Source of the DNA: Fibrobacter succinogenes
Lineage (GTDB): Bacteria; Fibrobacterota; Fibrobacteria; Fibrobacterales; Fibrobacteraceae
Length of the DNA stretch: 59,508 nt
Assembly: GCA_902776765.1 (NCBI GenBank)
Contig: CACYRP010000013.1
Span: forward strand, 1-59,508
Direction of reading: 5' to 3'
The translations under genes and the position numbers were made by a program. The number at the start of each line of letters is the position of its first letter. Position 1 is the first letter of the stretch. This document shows positions 50,209 through 58,574 of this stretch, piece by piece. Under the pieces are notes generated by a model that was given only the letters and a program-made list of their open reading frames with translations, did not search any database and was not told where the DNA came from.

Positions 50209-51929
50209 AAATTTACATCCTTCCAGCCTTCGGCGCCAAAGCGGAGGTCGCGTTCGACGAATTCCCAGATGAGGAGTTTTTTGCCCTTGAGCACGCTGGC
50301 CTTGCGGGCAAGTTTTTCACGAACAAGCGTCGAAGCGCCACCGTCACTCACGATGGATGCGACCGGGCGGTTCATGTTCTTCGCGAAGTGCGCAATCCAG
50401 CCGGCGTTCACCGGCGAATCAGTCTGGTAAATGCGGCTGAAGCTGTCACCGAGAATCAAAATTTCTGACTTGCGGAAATCGTCTTTGAAGGGAGTGATTG
50501 TGGTGTCGTACTTCACAGCTTTAAGTGCGCAAGCAGTTTGGCTCGTCAAAAGGCACAAAACATCAGTCGTTTTACCATCCTTTTTATCAGCCTTTTTCCG
50601 ATTCATACATTCTTTATATGCAGAATCAATGCAAACGGTATCTTCCGGAAGTTCCTCATCTCGTTCCATGATATTCTGTTGCGAAACCACGTGTCCCGTC
50701 ACTTTCTGCACCTTGAACACGTTGAACTTGTTGAGCCCGCTCATCTCGCCCACGTCACCCATGCGGTCTGCCACGGAATCGGCAGCAATGTAGCGCACAG
50801 CATCAGTATCACGCAATTTGACAGTTCCAGCATTCACCATCTCGCGGACTTTCTTCGCAATCACATCAGCGGCAAGTTCAGCACCACGCGGAGTCCAGTG
50901 CGTGTCGTCGTTCAGGTAAAGCGGACCTTCTTCGGAATCGCGAGACTTTGCAGCCAAAAGTGGCGTGTACAAATCCACCGTGTTAAAACCAGCACGCGTG
51001 AGCGAATCGAGAATCTTCTTGCCGTGTGACTGGAGCCCGGCATCATTTTCATCGCGCCCTGTCAAACGTTCGGTATAGATGCTCGGCTTGCCCGGCGTAA
51101 TCACCACCAAGAGTTCCACGCCCTTCGCCTTGAGCTGGTCGCGGAACCTTTCAATCGCCTTCACCGGATTGTCGAGCTTTGCACTGCGCACATCAAGCGG
51201 AGACGGCTGCACCAAAAATTCCACATCCTGGCGGTAGAAAAGCCAACGGTCGGAAGCCGCGGCGGTATCGCGTCCACAGCCCGCACCGATGCAATCTCCC
51301 GAACGACCGAGCACAACTTTCTCGCCCGGATCGCTAAAAAGGTTCCATACCGTAAGCTGGTACTTGGGGCGCAGTGCCAATACAATCGCGCTCTCGTCAT
51401 CAATCTTATTTTCAAAAGTACGCAAATAGCGGCTCGTCCATACGCCGTAATGTTTCACATCCAAGAACGCGCGCCACAGCGACACATGACCAAGGTCAGC
51501 CACGAGAGCCTTGATGCAAGAATCCGCCTGCGGGAACGATTCCGGTTCGTCCTCCAGCTTCGAGAGGAGCGTATCTGCCAACTTGAGGCTCTTGTAACGA
51601 GCTTCAGCCGTATCAAGTTCAGCATACGTATTCACCGAAAGCACTGCCGCTTCCAAGTCCGAAAGCGAAGAAATTGCAGGTTCCAACGCATCAGCGACCT
51701 CAGCCCCCGCAGCAATCGCCTCACGCGCCGCACGCCACTTCACATCGAGCGAGTCCGCAGCCGCAGCGACCTTTTTCTCGCGCACAATCGGAGTGTAAAC
51801 CACGTCCTTGAAAATGTCAAATGGCTGGAAACGCTTTTCGCCACGCAAATCGGCAACCGCTTGCACGCCAAACGGAAGCAACAACAAAATCGAAAAAATA
51901 ACGACGGGGATGATATACTTTTTGTTCAC
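50205..51929 (-). CDS. AlgJ/AlgX-like SGNH-type protein (O-acetylation accessory)
   Basis: 574 residues. An N-terminal membrane helix (KKYIIPVVIFSILLLLPFG) anchors a periplasmic domain of the DHHW/AlgJ type: VVITPGKPSIYTERLTGRD, LYTPLLAAK, LYLNDDTHWTPRGAELAAD (the DxxH pair), and GDSFSRIYQT (Ser nucleophile) near residue 475. AlgJ and AlgX help O-acetylate exported polysaccharides together with a membrane acyltransferase (AlgI/MBOAT), which should lie outside the window. Start is GTG 51929, with TATCTT 7 nt upstream and no Shine-Dalgarno. Confidence 0.8.
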   Translation of the reverse strand: MNKKYIIPVVIFSILLLLPFGVQAVADLRGEKRFQPFDIFKDVVYTPIVREKKVAAAADSLDVKWRAAREAIAAGAEVADALEPAISSLSDLEAAVLSVNTYAELDTAEARYKSLKLADTLLSKLEDEPESFPQADSCIKALVADLGHVSLWRAFLDVKHYGVWTSRYLRTFENKIDDESAIVLALRPKYQLTVWNLFSDPGEKVVLGRSGDCIGAGCGRDTAAASDRWLFYRQDVEFLVQPSPLDVRSAKLDNPVKAIERFRDQLKAKGVELLVVITPGKPSIYTERLTGRDENDAGLQSHGKKILDSLTRAGFNTVDLYTPLLAAKSRDSEEGPLYLNDDTHWTPRGAELAADVIAKKVREMVNAGTVKLRDTDAVRYIAADSVADRMGDVGEMSGLNKFNVFKVQKVTGHVVSQQNIMERDEELPEDTVCIDSAYKECMNRKKADKKDGKTTDVLCLLTSQTACALKAVKYDTTITPFKDDFRKSEILILGDSFSRIYQTDSPVNAGWIAHFAKNMNRPVASIVSDGGASTLVREKLARKASVLKGKKLLIWEFVERDLRFGAEGWKDVNF

Positions 51930-51936
51930 GAAAGAT

Positions 51937-51942
51937 AAGATA
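51937..51942 (-). promoter_or_regulatory. Putative -10 hexamer, leaderless promoter of the AlgJ-like gene
   Basis: On the minus strand TATCTT lies 7 nt before GTG 51929. Confidence 0.35.
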
Positions 51943-52174
51943 GAATTTTATTGTTTAGTTACTAGTTCATAGTTACTTGTTTCTAGTCCAAAAATTCTAC
52001 CGCCTCGGATGCAGAAGCGTCAATCTAAGTTTCAAAAGGTTGTGTAATGCATAGACCCTATCGGTCGTTGCACTCCCTCCAGGGTGACAATCGTAAAATG
52101 GCGGACCAAAACCGCCAAGCTATTCTGGAATTTATTTAACCGCCGGAGCAATAGGAACTTGCCACCCCAAATTA

Positions 52175-54151
52175 TCACTCCAGTAATTGAAATACAAATT
52201 TATCTGAATTTTTCTTAATACACAGAACCACAGATTCCTTAAAGTTTCCAATATCTTTTTCGTTCCGGGTAAAAAGAATAGCTTTGTCTTTGAACATTTT
52301 CGTACTTTGGAAAATGTATTTATCACGTTCTTCACCAATTCTATAAAATTCAACATCAACCGATGTATTAAAATCGTAAAGTGAACCATCTTCTTTCACA
52401 AGTGAGATACGCACCCACATCGTTCGATTTCTTGTTAGGGAATTTTTTTCAACTTTAAATTTAATCGCCCTAGCAAGCTTACTACCCGATAAATAATGCC
52501 TGAACCAAGGCACAGGAATCGAATCCATAATCGGGAAAATCGGTGTTACAGCCCCAACATACCCACCCAATTGACGGCGGCCTATAAATACATCACTAAC
52601 TTTCACATCAAGGACTTTTCGCTCTTTCAACTTTTCATTGTCCGAGACTGAGTCTTTGTCCGGTTCCGAGTTCACCAAGCTATCGTTTGTATGCAACTCT
52701 TTATTTTTTAAATCATCAACAGATTTATCATTGACAATCGAATCTTTTCTTTCCCATTTGGCGTTGTTGCCGATGTTACGGATGAGACGGAAACCGTTTG
52801 TCGCTCCTCCACTATAATTAGGATAAGTATAACCATAATTAATCCACTTCCAGTAGGGGTCGCTGTAATATTCGTTCCATATGTGGTTTCTTCTTGTATG
52901 GTTATCTCCACCTTTCAAGCATGAAGGTCGTTCGTCAAGATATCGAAATGGGTTGCGATCTTCAAAAAGAACGTGTTCCCAAACTAAACCAAACATGTCG
53001 TATAAGCCAAATCCATTAGGCTTTAATTGTCCCACGGGCTCAGCACCAAACAAGTTTAGTTTCGAATCAAATACTGCAAATTCTGAAGCTTCTTCAAATG
53101 TTGCCGTTGTATCACCCCATGGTGCGGTTTTCTTTTTATCTCCACCACGTGCGAACATCATCCATTCATTATAAAAAGGTAGTCTATAGCCATCCGATGA
53201 CGGATCTACAGAAACCAGAACATATTTGTCGTCATCTATTGAAAAATCAAAATAAGCAATAATATACTGTTTATTTGATAATATACGAGGGGCTTGATAA
53301 TCCGTTGATGTGAAAATGTAGTACGGCTTTAAACCTTCTTGAATACTGCGAGCATTCGCATATTCCATCGCTTGTGATAAAAAAATTGTACATGCAGCGG
53401 AATCATGGGTTATGCAATTTCTTTTTTGTGTAAAAATCTTCTTTCGGTCCGCCCATTTTTTTGCCATTTCCTGTCTGATAGAATTTGAAAAGGATGGCTT
53501 TGGTGTTATATTGTTCAACATTAATTGAGTGAAATCGCAATTTGTTACGGGATATTTATCTACTAGATATGAGCCTGTAATTGATGTTAGTCTTTCAGGA
53601 TCTTCTTTGGGGTATAAATCATTGTTTATTGTTTTCTTGCTGAAGCCTAAAAGAGCTTCTTCATTTTTGAAATCCAGATACTTCATGTCGATGGCCAAAT
53701 TAATCTTATGCGGACTATCTGATTCTGGTAAATAAACATCTATCGATTCAACTCCAACGTACATTGGAGCTTGGAATGCCAAGCATGAATCATTGAGAAT
53801 ACTCGAATTTAACGAGGTTTCCCATGCGACAACAGGCACGTCAACACAAATTCTAACGAATTCATTTTTCTCTACTTCAAGCCAGTTTTCTTTGCTCAAG
53901 GTATCGCGACGCACATTAAATGTTCTTTGAATTTTGTTTTCTGGAATCTTTTTCAAATTCTTTCTCGGCTTGACACCTTCAACCGGCTTTTTCACCAAAA
54001 TCGGACCATGGAATCTTTCGGCGAGCCCGACAAGCGTCGCGTGTTCTAAACTATCCTTATACGCACCGCGACATTCTCCATGCTTGTCGTAATAGAATTG
54101 AGCATTCGCAAATACAAAGCATATCGTTAGGAACAACAAAAATATTTTCAT
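52175..54151 (-). CDS. SUMF1-like secreted protein, paralogue 1 (with C-terminal extension)
   Basis: 658 residues. It starts with signal peptide MKIFLLFLTICFVFANA, then the array-specific segment QFYYDKHGECRGAYKDS and KNLKKIPENKIQRTF. The SUMF1/formylglycine-enzyme-like CLEC domain spans about 180-460: SYLVDKYPVTNCDFTQLM, SDGYRLPFYNEWMMFARGGD, KKTAPWGDTTATFEEA, GQLKPNGFGLYDMFGLVWEH and GFRLIRNIGN. The RGGSW motif is replaced by CLKGGD, so formylglycine formation is doubtful and sugar or protein binding is more likely. Only this copy has an extra beta domain of about 190 residues. Beyond the stop another frame reads NYWSDNLGWQVPIAPAV to 52132, suggesting a frameshifted end. Confidence 0.75.
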   Translation of the reverse strand: MKIFLLFLTICFVFANAQFYYDKHGECRGAYKDSLEHATLVGLAERFHGPILVKKPVEGVKPRKNLKKIPENKIQRTFNVRRDTLSKENWLEVEKNEFVRICVDVPVVAWETSLNSSILNDSCLAFQAPMYVGVESIDVYLPESDSPHKINLAIDMKYLDFKNEEALLGFSKKTINNDLYPKEDPERLTSITGSYLVDKYPVTNCDFTQLMLNNITPKPSFSNSIRQEMAKKWADRKKIFTQKRNCITHDSAACTIFLSQAMEYANARSIQEGLKPYYIFTSTDYQAPRILSNKQYIIAYFDFSIDDDKYVLVSVDPSSDGYRLPFYNEWMMFARGGDKKKTAPWGDTTATFEEASEFAVFDSKLNLFGAEPVGQLKPNGFGLYDMFGLVWEHVLFEDRNPFRYLDERPSCLKGGDNHTRRNHIWNEYYSDPYWKWINYGYTYPNYSGGATNGFRLIRNIGNNAKWERKDSIVNDKSVDDLKNKELHTNDSLVNSEPDKDSVSDNEKLKERKVLDVKVSDVFIGRRQLGGYVGAVTPIFPIMDSIPVPWFRHYLSGSKLARAIKFKVEKNSLTRNRTMWVRISLVKEDGSLYDFNTSVDVEFYRIGEERDKYIFQSTKMFKDKAILFTRNEKDIGNFKESVVLCIKKNSDKFVFQLLE

Positions 54152-54158
54152 ACAATTG

Positions 54159-54164
54159 AATATA
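54159..54164 (-). promoter_or_regulatory. Putative -10 hexamer of SUMF1-like paralogue 1
   Basis: TATATT on the minus strand, 7 nt before ATG 54151, in the conserved context TTTTTGTATATTCAATTGT. Confidence 0.5.
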
Positions 54165-54200
54165 CAAAAAGAACACCGAGATAGCTCGGTTCTGCATTTG

Positions 54201-55526
54201 TCATTTGGATTTTACTTCGCTCCATTTGACATTATTGCCGATGTTGCGGATGAGGCGGAAACCGGCCTTTGTACTGCTAAATCCTGGCAAAAGATATCCA
54301 TAATTAAAGTCTTCCCAATCTGGAAAAAATTTTGAAGAACTTCCATCGGACGGAGACCTTACTCTATAGCCTCCACCTTTCTGACATGAAGGAAAATCAT
54401 GATTTATACGAAATAAACTCTTTTTCATAAGAACGTGTTCAGGGACCAAACCAAAGAAGTCGTATAGTCCATAGCCATTAGGCCGAAGTTGACCGACCGG
54501 TTCTGATAAATACAGATCTTTCTCATTTTTCGGTCTTATGGTGGTCATTCTGGCGTATTTCAAGGCTTCTTCAAAAGTTGCCCCCTTTTTCCAAGGAGCC
54601 TTATTCTTTTTATCTCCACCACGAGCAAGCATCATCCATTCGTCATAATATGGCAGTCGATAACCATCCGAATGTTCATCTATAGAGACGAGAACAAATT
54701 CTTCTCCGATGAAATTTTGTTCTGTAAAGTCGCGGTTGCATATGACAAATTCTTTTTCAGACAATATTTGCTCACTGCCGTAGCTGGATTCTGAAAGAAT
54801 GTAATATGGCTTTAAACCTTCTCTGATGCTACGGGCGTTTGCGTATTTTATCGCCTGGTACAAATATACCGTACTTGCAGCCGTATCCTGTACGATACAA
54901 TTCTTGTTTTGCAAGCTTGCGTTTTTTCTTGATATCCATCCTTCTTGAACGCGTTTAATTGAATTATTTGTGTACGAAGTCGATTTTGGAATGTCGTCCC
55001 ACATCAACTGTGTAAAATCACAATTTGTTACAGGGTATTTATCGGCCAGGTAAGTGCCCGTAACGGAAGTAAGTCTTTCTGGATCTTCATTTTTTAAAAG
55101 TCCTAATATTTCTAAATCCGTTTCGCTATGCTCATTGAATCCCAAAAGGACCTTTTCTTTCTTGAAATTCAGATATTTCATGCCAACGGCTAAATTTATT
55201 TTATGTACATTTTCAGATTCCGGTAGATAAACGATAATTGATTCAACTCCAGTAAATATCGGAATTTGGAAAGCTAAACAGGAGTCATTGAGAATTTTTG
55301 AGTTTAATGATGTTTCCCATTCCTTAACTTTTTTGTCTATGCATATTTTGACGATTTCGTTCTTTTCGACTTCGAACCAAAGATCTTTTCGCAGGGAATC
55401 GCGGCTTACCTTAAACGTTCTTTGAATTTTATCTTCTGGAATGTTTTTCAAATCTTTACTAGGATTGATGTCTTGGGCATTCGCAAACGCAAAGCACATC
55501 GTTAGGAACAATAAAAAAATTTTCAT
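54201..55526 (-). CDS. SUMF1-like secreted protein, paralogue 2 (short N-terminus)
   Basis: The ATG at 55526 begins the conserved signal peptide (KIFLLFLTMCFAFANAQ); upstream in-frame codons belong to the previous gene's tail. 441 residues. Unlike its sisters it lacks the QFYYDKHG...PRKNL segment of about 40 residues and goes straight to DINPSKDLKNIPEDKIQRTF. The CLEC/SUMF1 domain is present: DKYPVTNCDFTQLMWDDIP, SDGYRLPYYDEWMMLARGGD, GQLRPNGYGLYDFFGLVPEH, GFRLIRNIGN. The deletion between repeats fits unequal exchange inside the array. Expected to be exported across the inner membrane. Confidence 0.78.
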   Translation of the reverse strand: MKIFLLFLTMCFAFANAQDINPSKDLKNIPEDKIQRTFKVSRDSLRKDLWFEVEKNEIVKICIDKKVKEWETSLNSKILNDSCLAFQIPIFTGVESIIVYLPESENVHKINLAVGMKYLNFKKEKVLLGFNEHSETDLEILGLLKNEDPERLTSVTGTYLADKYPVTNCDFTQLMWDDIPKSTSYTNNSIKRVQEGWISRKNASLQNKNCIVQDTAASTVYLYQAIKYANARSIREGLKPYYILSESSYGSEQILSEKEFVICNRDFTEQNFIGEEFVLVSIDEHSDGYRLPYYDEWMMLARGGDKKNKAPWKKGATFEEALKYARMTTIRPKNEKDLYLSEPVGQLRPNGYGLYDFFGLVPEHVLMKKSLFRINHDFPSCQKGGGYRVRSPSDGSSSKFFPDWEDFNYGYLLPGFSSTKAGFRLIRNIGNNVKWSEVKSK

Positions 55527-55533
55527 ACTATTG

Positions 55534-55539
55534 AATATA
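55534..55539 (-). promoter_or_regulatory. Putative -10 hexamer of SUMF1-like paralogue 2
   Basis: TATATT on the minus strand, 7 nt before ATG 55526. Confidence 0.5.
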
Positions 55540-55592
55540 CAAAAAAGAGAACTGGAATCGCTCAGTTCTGCTTTTGTCATTTTGGGGAATGG

Positions 55593-57101
55593 TTATTTCT
55601 TATTGGATTTAATTTCTTCCCATTTGGCGTTATTGCCGATGTTGCGGATTAGGCGGAAACCGCCCGATGTAGCATATTCGGAGAAACCGTAAGTTATGTT
55701 TTCCCAACGTGGATACCCCCAGCGAGTCCCGATATAATTGTCACCACCTTTTCGACAATATGGATGAAGTGTATAACCAAAATCGGGACCCTCAAGTAAT
55801 ACTAATTCCCAAACCAAGCCAAAAATATCGTATAGACCATAACCATTAGGTTGTAGTTGCCCGACTGGTTCGGTTTCTTCCCTATTTTCACTTCCGGTTC
55901 CAAATCTTGCATATTTCAAAGCATCTTTATAGTTTGCAGAATCTCCCCATGGAGCTTTATTTTTCTTATCTCCGCCACGCGCAAACATCATCCACTCATT
56001 ATAATAAGGAAGGCGATACCCATCCGAAGTACTATCCATGGATACAAGAACATAGTCATAGTTTATTTTGCGAAAATCACTATAACCTATAATATATTGA
56101 TTTTTTGATAAGATTCTTTCTTTACTATGAGAGGCTTTCCTTGATATAAGTTTTTCTTTATCAATTCCATTAAATGTAAATTTGTAATATGGCTTAAGTC
56201 CATCGCGAATGCTACGCGCATTTGCGTAACTCATTGCTTGGAATATGAAAATATAATTTGCAGCGGAATCATTTGCAGGACAGATTCCGTTTTGTAAGCT
56301 TTTGGTTTTTCTATAAACCATAGTTTTATACCAGTTGGAATATGTCGAATCAGGAATATCATTCCATCTTAATTGTATAAATTCGCAGTTGGTTACAGGA
56401 TATTTGTCTATTAAATAAGAACCAGAAACAGAAACAAGCCTTTTGTAATCTTTTCTTCGAGGAGGAATAGCTCCTCCTCCGTGATATTCCCATTCGTCAA
56501 ATTGTATTTGCGACATGTCTTCAATAATGGGAAATCCCGATTCATAGTATTTTATTGGCTTTTTTTTACTAGAAATCTCTTTTTTTTCGTCGTATCCAAG
56601 CAATATTTCTTCATTTTTAAAATTCAAATACTTCATCCCAACCGCTAAATTGAGTTTAAAAGAACTGTCGGCATCCGAGAAAAACACATTAAGCGTTTCA
56701 ACACCAATAAGCGTCGGTGCTTGGAATGCCAAGCATGAATCATTTAAGATACTTGATTTTAACGATGTTTCCCATGCGACAATAGGCCCGTCAACACAAA
56801 TTTTCACAAATTCATTTTTTTCTACTTCGAGCCAATTTTCTTTGTCCAAAGTATCGCGGTTCACGTCAAAAGTTCTTTGAATTTTATCTTCTGGAATCTT
56901 TTTCAAATTCTTTCTTGGCTTGACACCTTTGACAGGCTTTTTCACCAAAATCGGGCCACGAAATCTTTGAGCGAGTTCGACTAGCGTCGCATACTCCATG
57001 CTATCTTTATACGCACCGCGGCTTTCTCCATGTCTATCGTAAAAGAATTGGGCATTCGCAAACGCAAAGCATACCGTAAGGAACAACAAAAAAATTTTCA
57101 T
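55593..57101 (-). CDS. SUMF1-like secreted protein, paralogue 3
   Basis: 502 residues: signal peptide KIFLLFLTVCFAFANAQ, the array segment FFYDRHGESRGAYKDS and KNLKKIPEDKIQRTF, a middle with an insertion (HGGGAIPPRRKDYKRLVSVS), then the SUMF1-like domain DKYPVTNCEFIQLRWNDIPD, SDGYRLPYYNEWMMFARGGD, APWGDSANYKDALKYARF, GQLQPNGYGLYDIFGLVWEL, GGFRLIRNIGN. One Cys near CRKGGD replaces CLKGGD. The Cys pair required for formylglycine generation is not evident. Role unknown; probably binding rather than catalysis. Confidence 0.78.
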   Translation of the reverse strand: MKIFLLFLTVCFAFANAQFFYDRHGESRGAYKDSMEYATLVELAQRFRGPILVKKPVKGVKPRKNLKKIPEDKIQRTFDVNRDTLDKENWLEVEKNEFVKICVDGPIVAWETSLKSSILNDSCLAFQAPTLIGVETLNVFFSDADSSFKLNLAVGMKYLNFKNEEILLGYDEKKEISSKKKPIKYYESGFPIIEDMSQIQFDEWEYHGGGAIPPRRKDYKRLVSVSGSYLIDKYPVTNCEFIQLRWNDIPDSTYSNWYKTMVYRKTKSLQNGICPANDSAANYIFIFQAMSYANARSIRDGLKPYYKFTFNGIDKEKLISRKASHSKERILSKNQYIIGYSDFRKINYDYVLVSMDSTSDGYRLPYYNEWMMFARGGDKKNKAPWGDSANYKDALKYARFGTGSENREETEPVGQLQPNGYGLYDIFGLVWELVLLEGPDFGYTLHPYCRKGGDNYIGTRWGYPRWENITYGFSEYATSGGFRLIRNIGNNAKWEEIKSNKK

Positions 57102-57108
57102 ACAGATG

Positions 57109-57114
57109 AATATA
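57109..57114 (-). promoter_or_regulatory. Putative -10 hexamer of SUMF1-like paralogue 3
   Basis: TATATT on the minus strand, 7 nt before ATG 57101. Confidence 0.5.
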
Positions 57115-57154
57115 CAAAAAAGAGGCCGATTATGGTCTCTTAATCAGATTGTTG

Positions 57155-58552
57155 TTATTTTAATTTTCTAATCAAACGGAAACCAGCTTCAACACCGCTA
57201 CTGTAATTAGGATAAAAATACCCATAGTTAATCCATTTCCAATAAGGATTCCGGTAAGCTTTGTACCATATATGATTTTCACGAACCTGATCATCTCCTC
57301 CTTTCAGACAAGAGGGCCGACCTTTAAGAGCTTTAAACGGATTCTTTTTTTCAAAGAGAACGTGTTCCCAAACCAAGCCAAACATATCATAAAGTCCGTA
57401 ATCATTGGGCAATAATTGACCTACAGGATCGGCTTCAAAAAGATCTGTTTCAGTAAAAAATTTTGCATATTTTTGAGCTTCTGCAAATGTTGCAGTAGAA
57501 TCTCCCCAAGGGGCTTTTTTCGTTTTATCACCGCCACGAGCTAGCATTACCCACTCATCGTAATAAGGAAGTCTATAACCGTTAGAAGATGAATCCACTG
57601 AAATTTGAACGTACTTGTCTTCGTTCTTTGTGAAATCAAAATAGGCTATAATATAATTGTTTTTTGACAAAATACTTGGTTCGTTAAAATTTGTTTCTGA
57701 AAAAATATAATATGGCTTTAGATCTTCACGAATGCTACGAGTGTTTGCGTATTCCATAGCTTGTGATAGGAATATTGTGCATGCAGCAGAATCATGAGCA
57801 ATGCAGTTGCTATTGCGTATGCTGTGTTTTTTTCGATAAGCCCATTTTAGAGCCATTTCCTGTCTATCGGAATTTGTAAATGTTGGCTTTGTAGGTATTT
57901 TATCCCACATTAATTGTGTGAATTCACAGTTTGTTATTGGATACTTGTCCACTAAATACGAACCACTAATTGATTCAATTCTTAATGGATCTTCATTTTT
58001 TCGCAAAGGATTTTTCTTTGATTCTGCTGGATCATAATTATTAAATCCTAGCATTATTTCATCGTTATGAAAATTTAAATATTTCAAACTATTTGCAAAA
58101 TTGATGCTTTGTGAAAAATCACTATCGGGAAAGTATAATTTAAAAGTATCAACGCCAATGAACATTGACGCTTGAAAAATCAAGCATGAATCATTCAGTA
58201 TTTTGGAATCTAAGGATGTTTCCCACGCAAGAACATTATTGTCTAAACAAAGTTTGACTATTTCATTCTTTTCGACTTCGAGCCAGTTTTCTTTGCCTAA
58301 AGTATCGCGGCTTACATTAAACGTTCTTTGAATCTTTTTTTGTGGAATCTTTTTCAAATTTTTTCTTGGCTTGACACCTTTGACAGGCTTTTTCACTAAA
58401 ATCGGACCATGAAATCTTTCGGCGAGCCCGACAAGCTTGGAATACTCCAAGCTGTCCTTATACGCACCGCGACATTCTCCATGCTTGTCATAATAAAATT
58501 GGGCATTCGCAAACGCAAAGCACATCGTTAGGAACAATAAAATCTTTTTCAT
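57155..58552 (-). CDS. SUMF1-like secreted protein, paralogue 4
   Basis: ATG 58552 starts the conserved signal peptide (KKILLFLTMCFAFANAQ); the in-frame upstream stretch overlaps the end of the next paralogue and is not coding. 465 residues, closest to paralogue 1 in the N-terminal segment (QFYYDKHGECRGAYKDS, ERFHGPILVKKPVKGVKPRK) and in the CLEC domain (NGYRLPYYDEWVMLARGGD, APWGDSTATFAEAQKYAKF, CLKGGDDQVRENHIWY). It ends at FRLIRKLK, without the tail of paralogue 1. Confidence 0.78.
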   Translation of the reverse strand: MKKILLFLTMCFAFANAQFYYDKHGECRGAYKDSLEYSKLVGLAERFHGPILVKKPVKGVKPRKNLKKIPQKKIQRTFNVSRDTLGKENWLEVEKNEIVKLCLDNNVLAWETSLDSKILNDSCLIFQASMFIGVDTFKLYFPDSDFSQSINFANSLKYLNFHNDEIMLGFNNYDPAESKKNPLRKNEDPLRIESISGSYLVDKYPITNCEFTQLMWDKIPTKPTFTNSDRQEMALKWAYRKKHSIRNSNCIAHDSAACTIFLSQAMEYANTRSIREDLKPYYIFSETNFNEPSILSKNNYIIAYFDFTKNEDKYVQISVDSSSNGYRLPYYDEWVMLARGGDKTKKAPWGDSTATFAEAQKYAKFFTETDLFEADPVGQLLPNDYGLYDMFGLVWEHVLFEKKNPFKALKGRPSCLKGGDDQVRENHIWYKAYRNPYWKWINYGYFYPNYSSGVEAGFRLIRKLK

Positions 58553-58559
58553 ACAATTG

Positions 58560-58565
58560 AATATA
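58560..58565 (-). promoter_or_regulatory. Putative -10 hexamer of SUMF1-like paralogue 4
   Basis: TATATT on the minus strand, 7 nt before ATG 58552. Confidence 0.5.
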
Positions 58566-58574
58566 CAAAAGTTG

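Noticed and set aside
52099..52117. Small hairpin TGGCGG/CCGCCA as a terminator after the SUMF1-like array
   Set aside because: Only 6 bp with no T-run on either strand; the operon end cannot be assigned to it.
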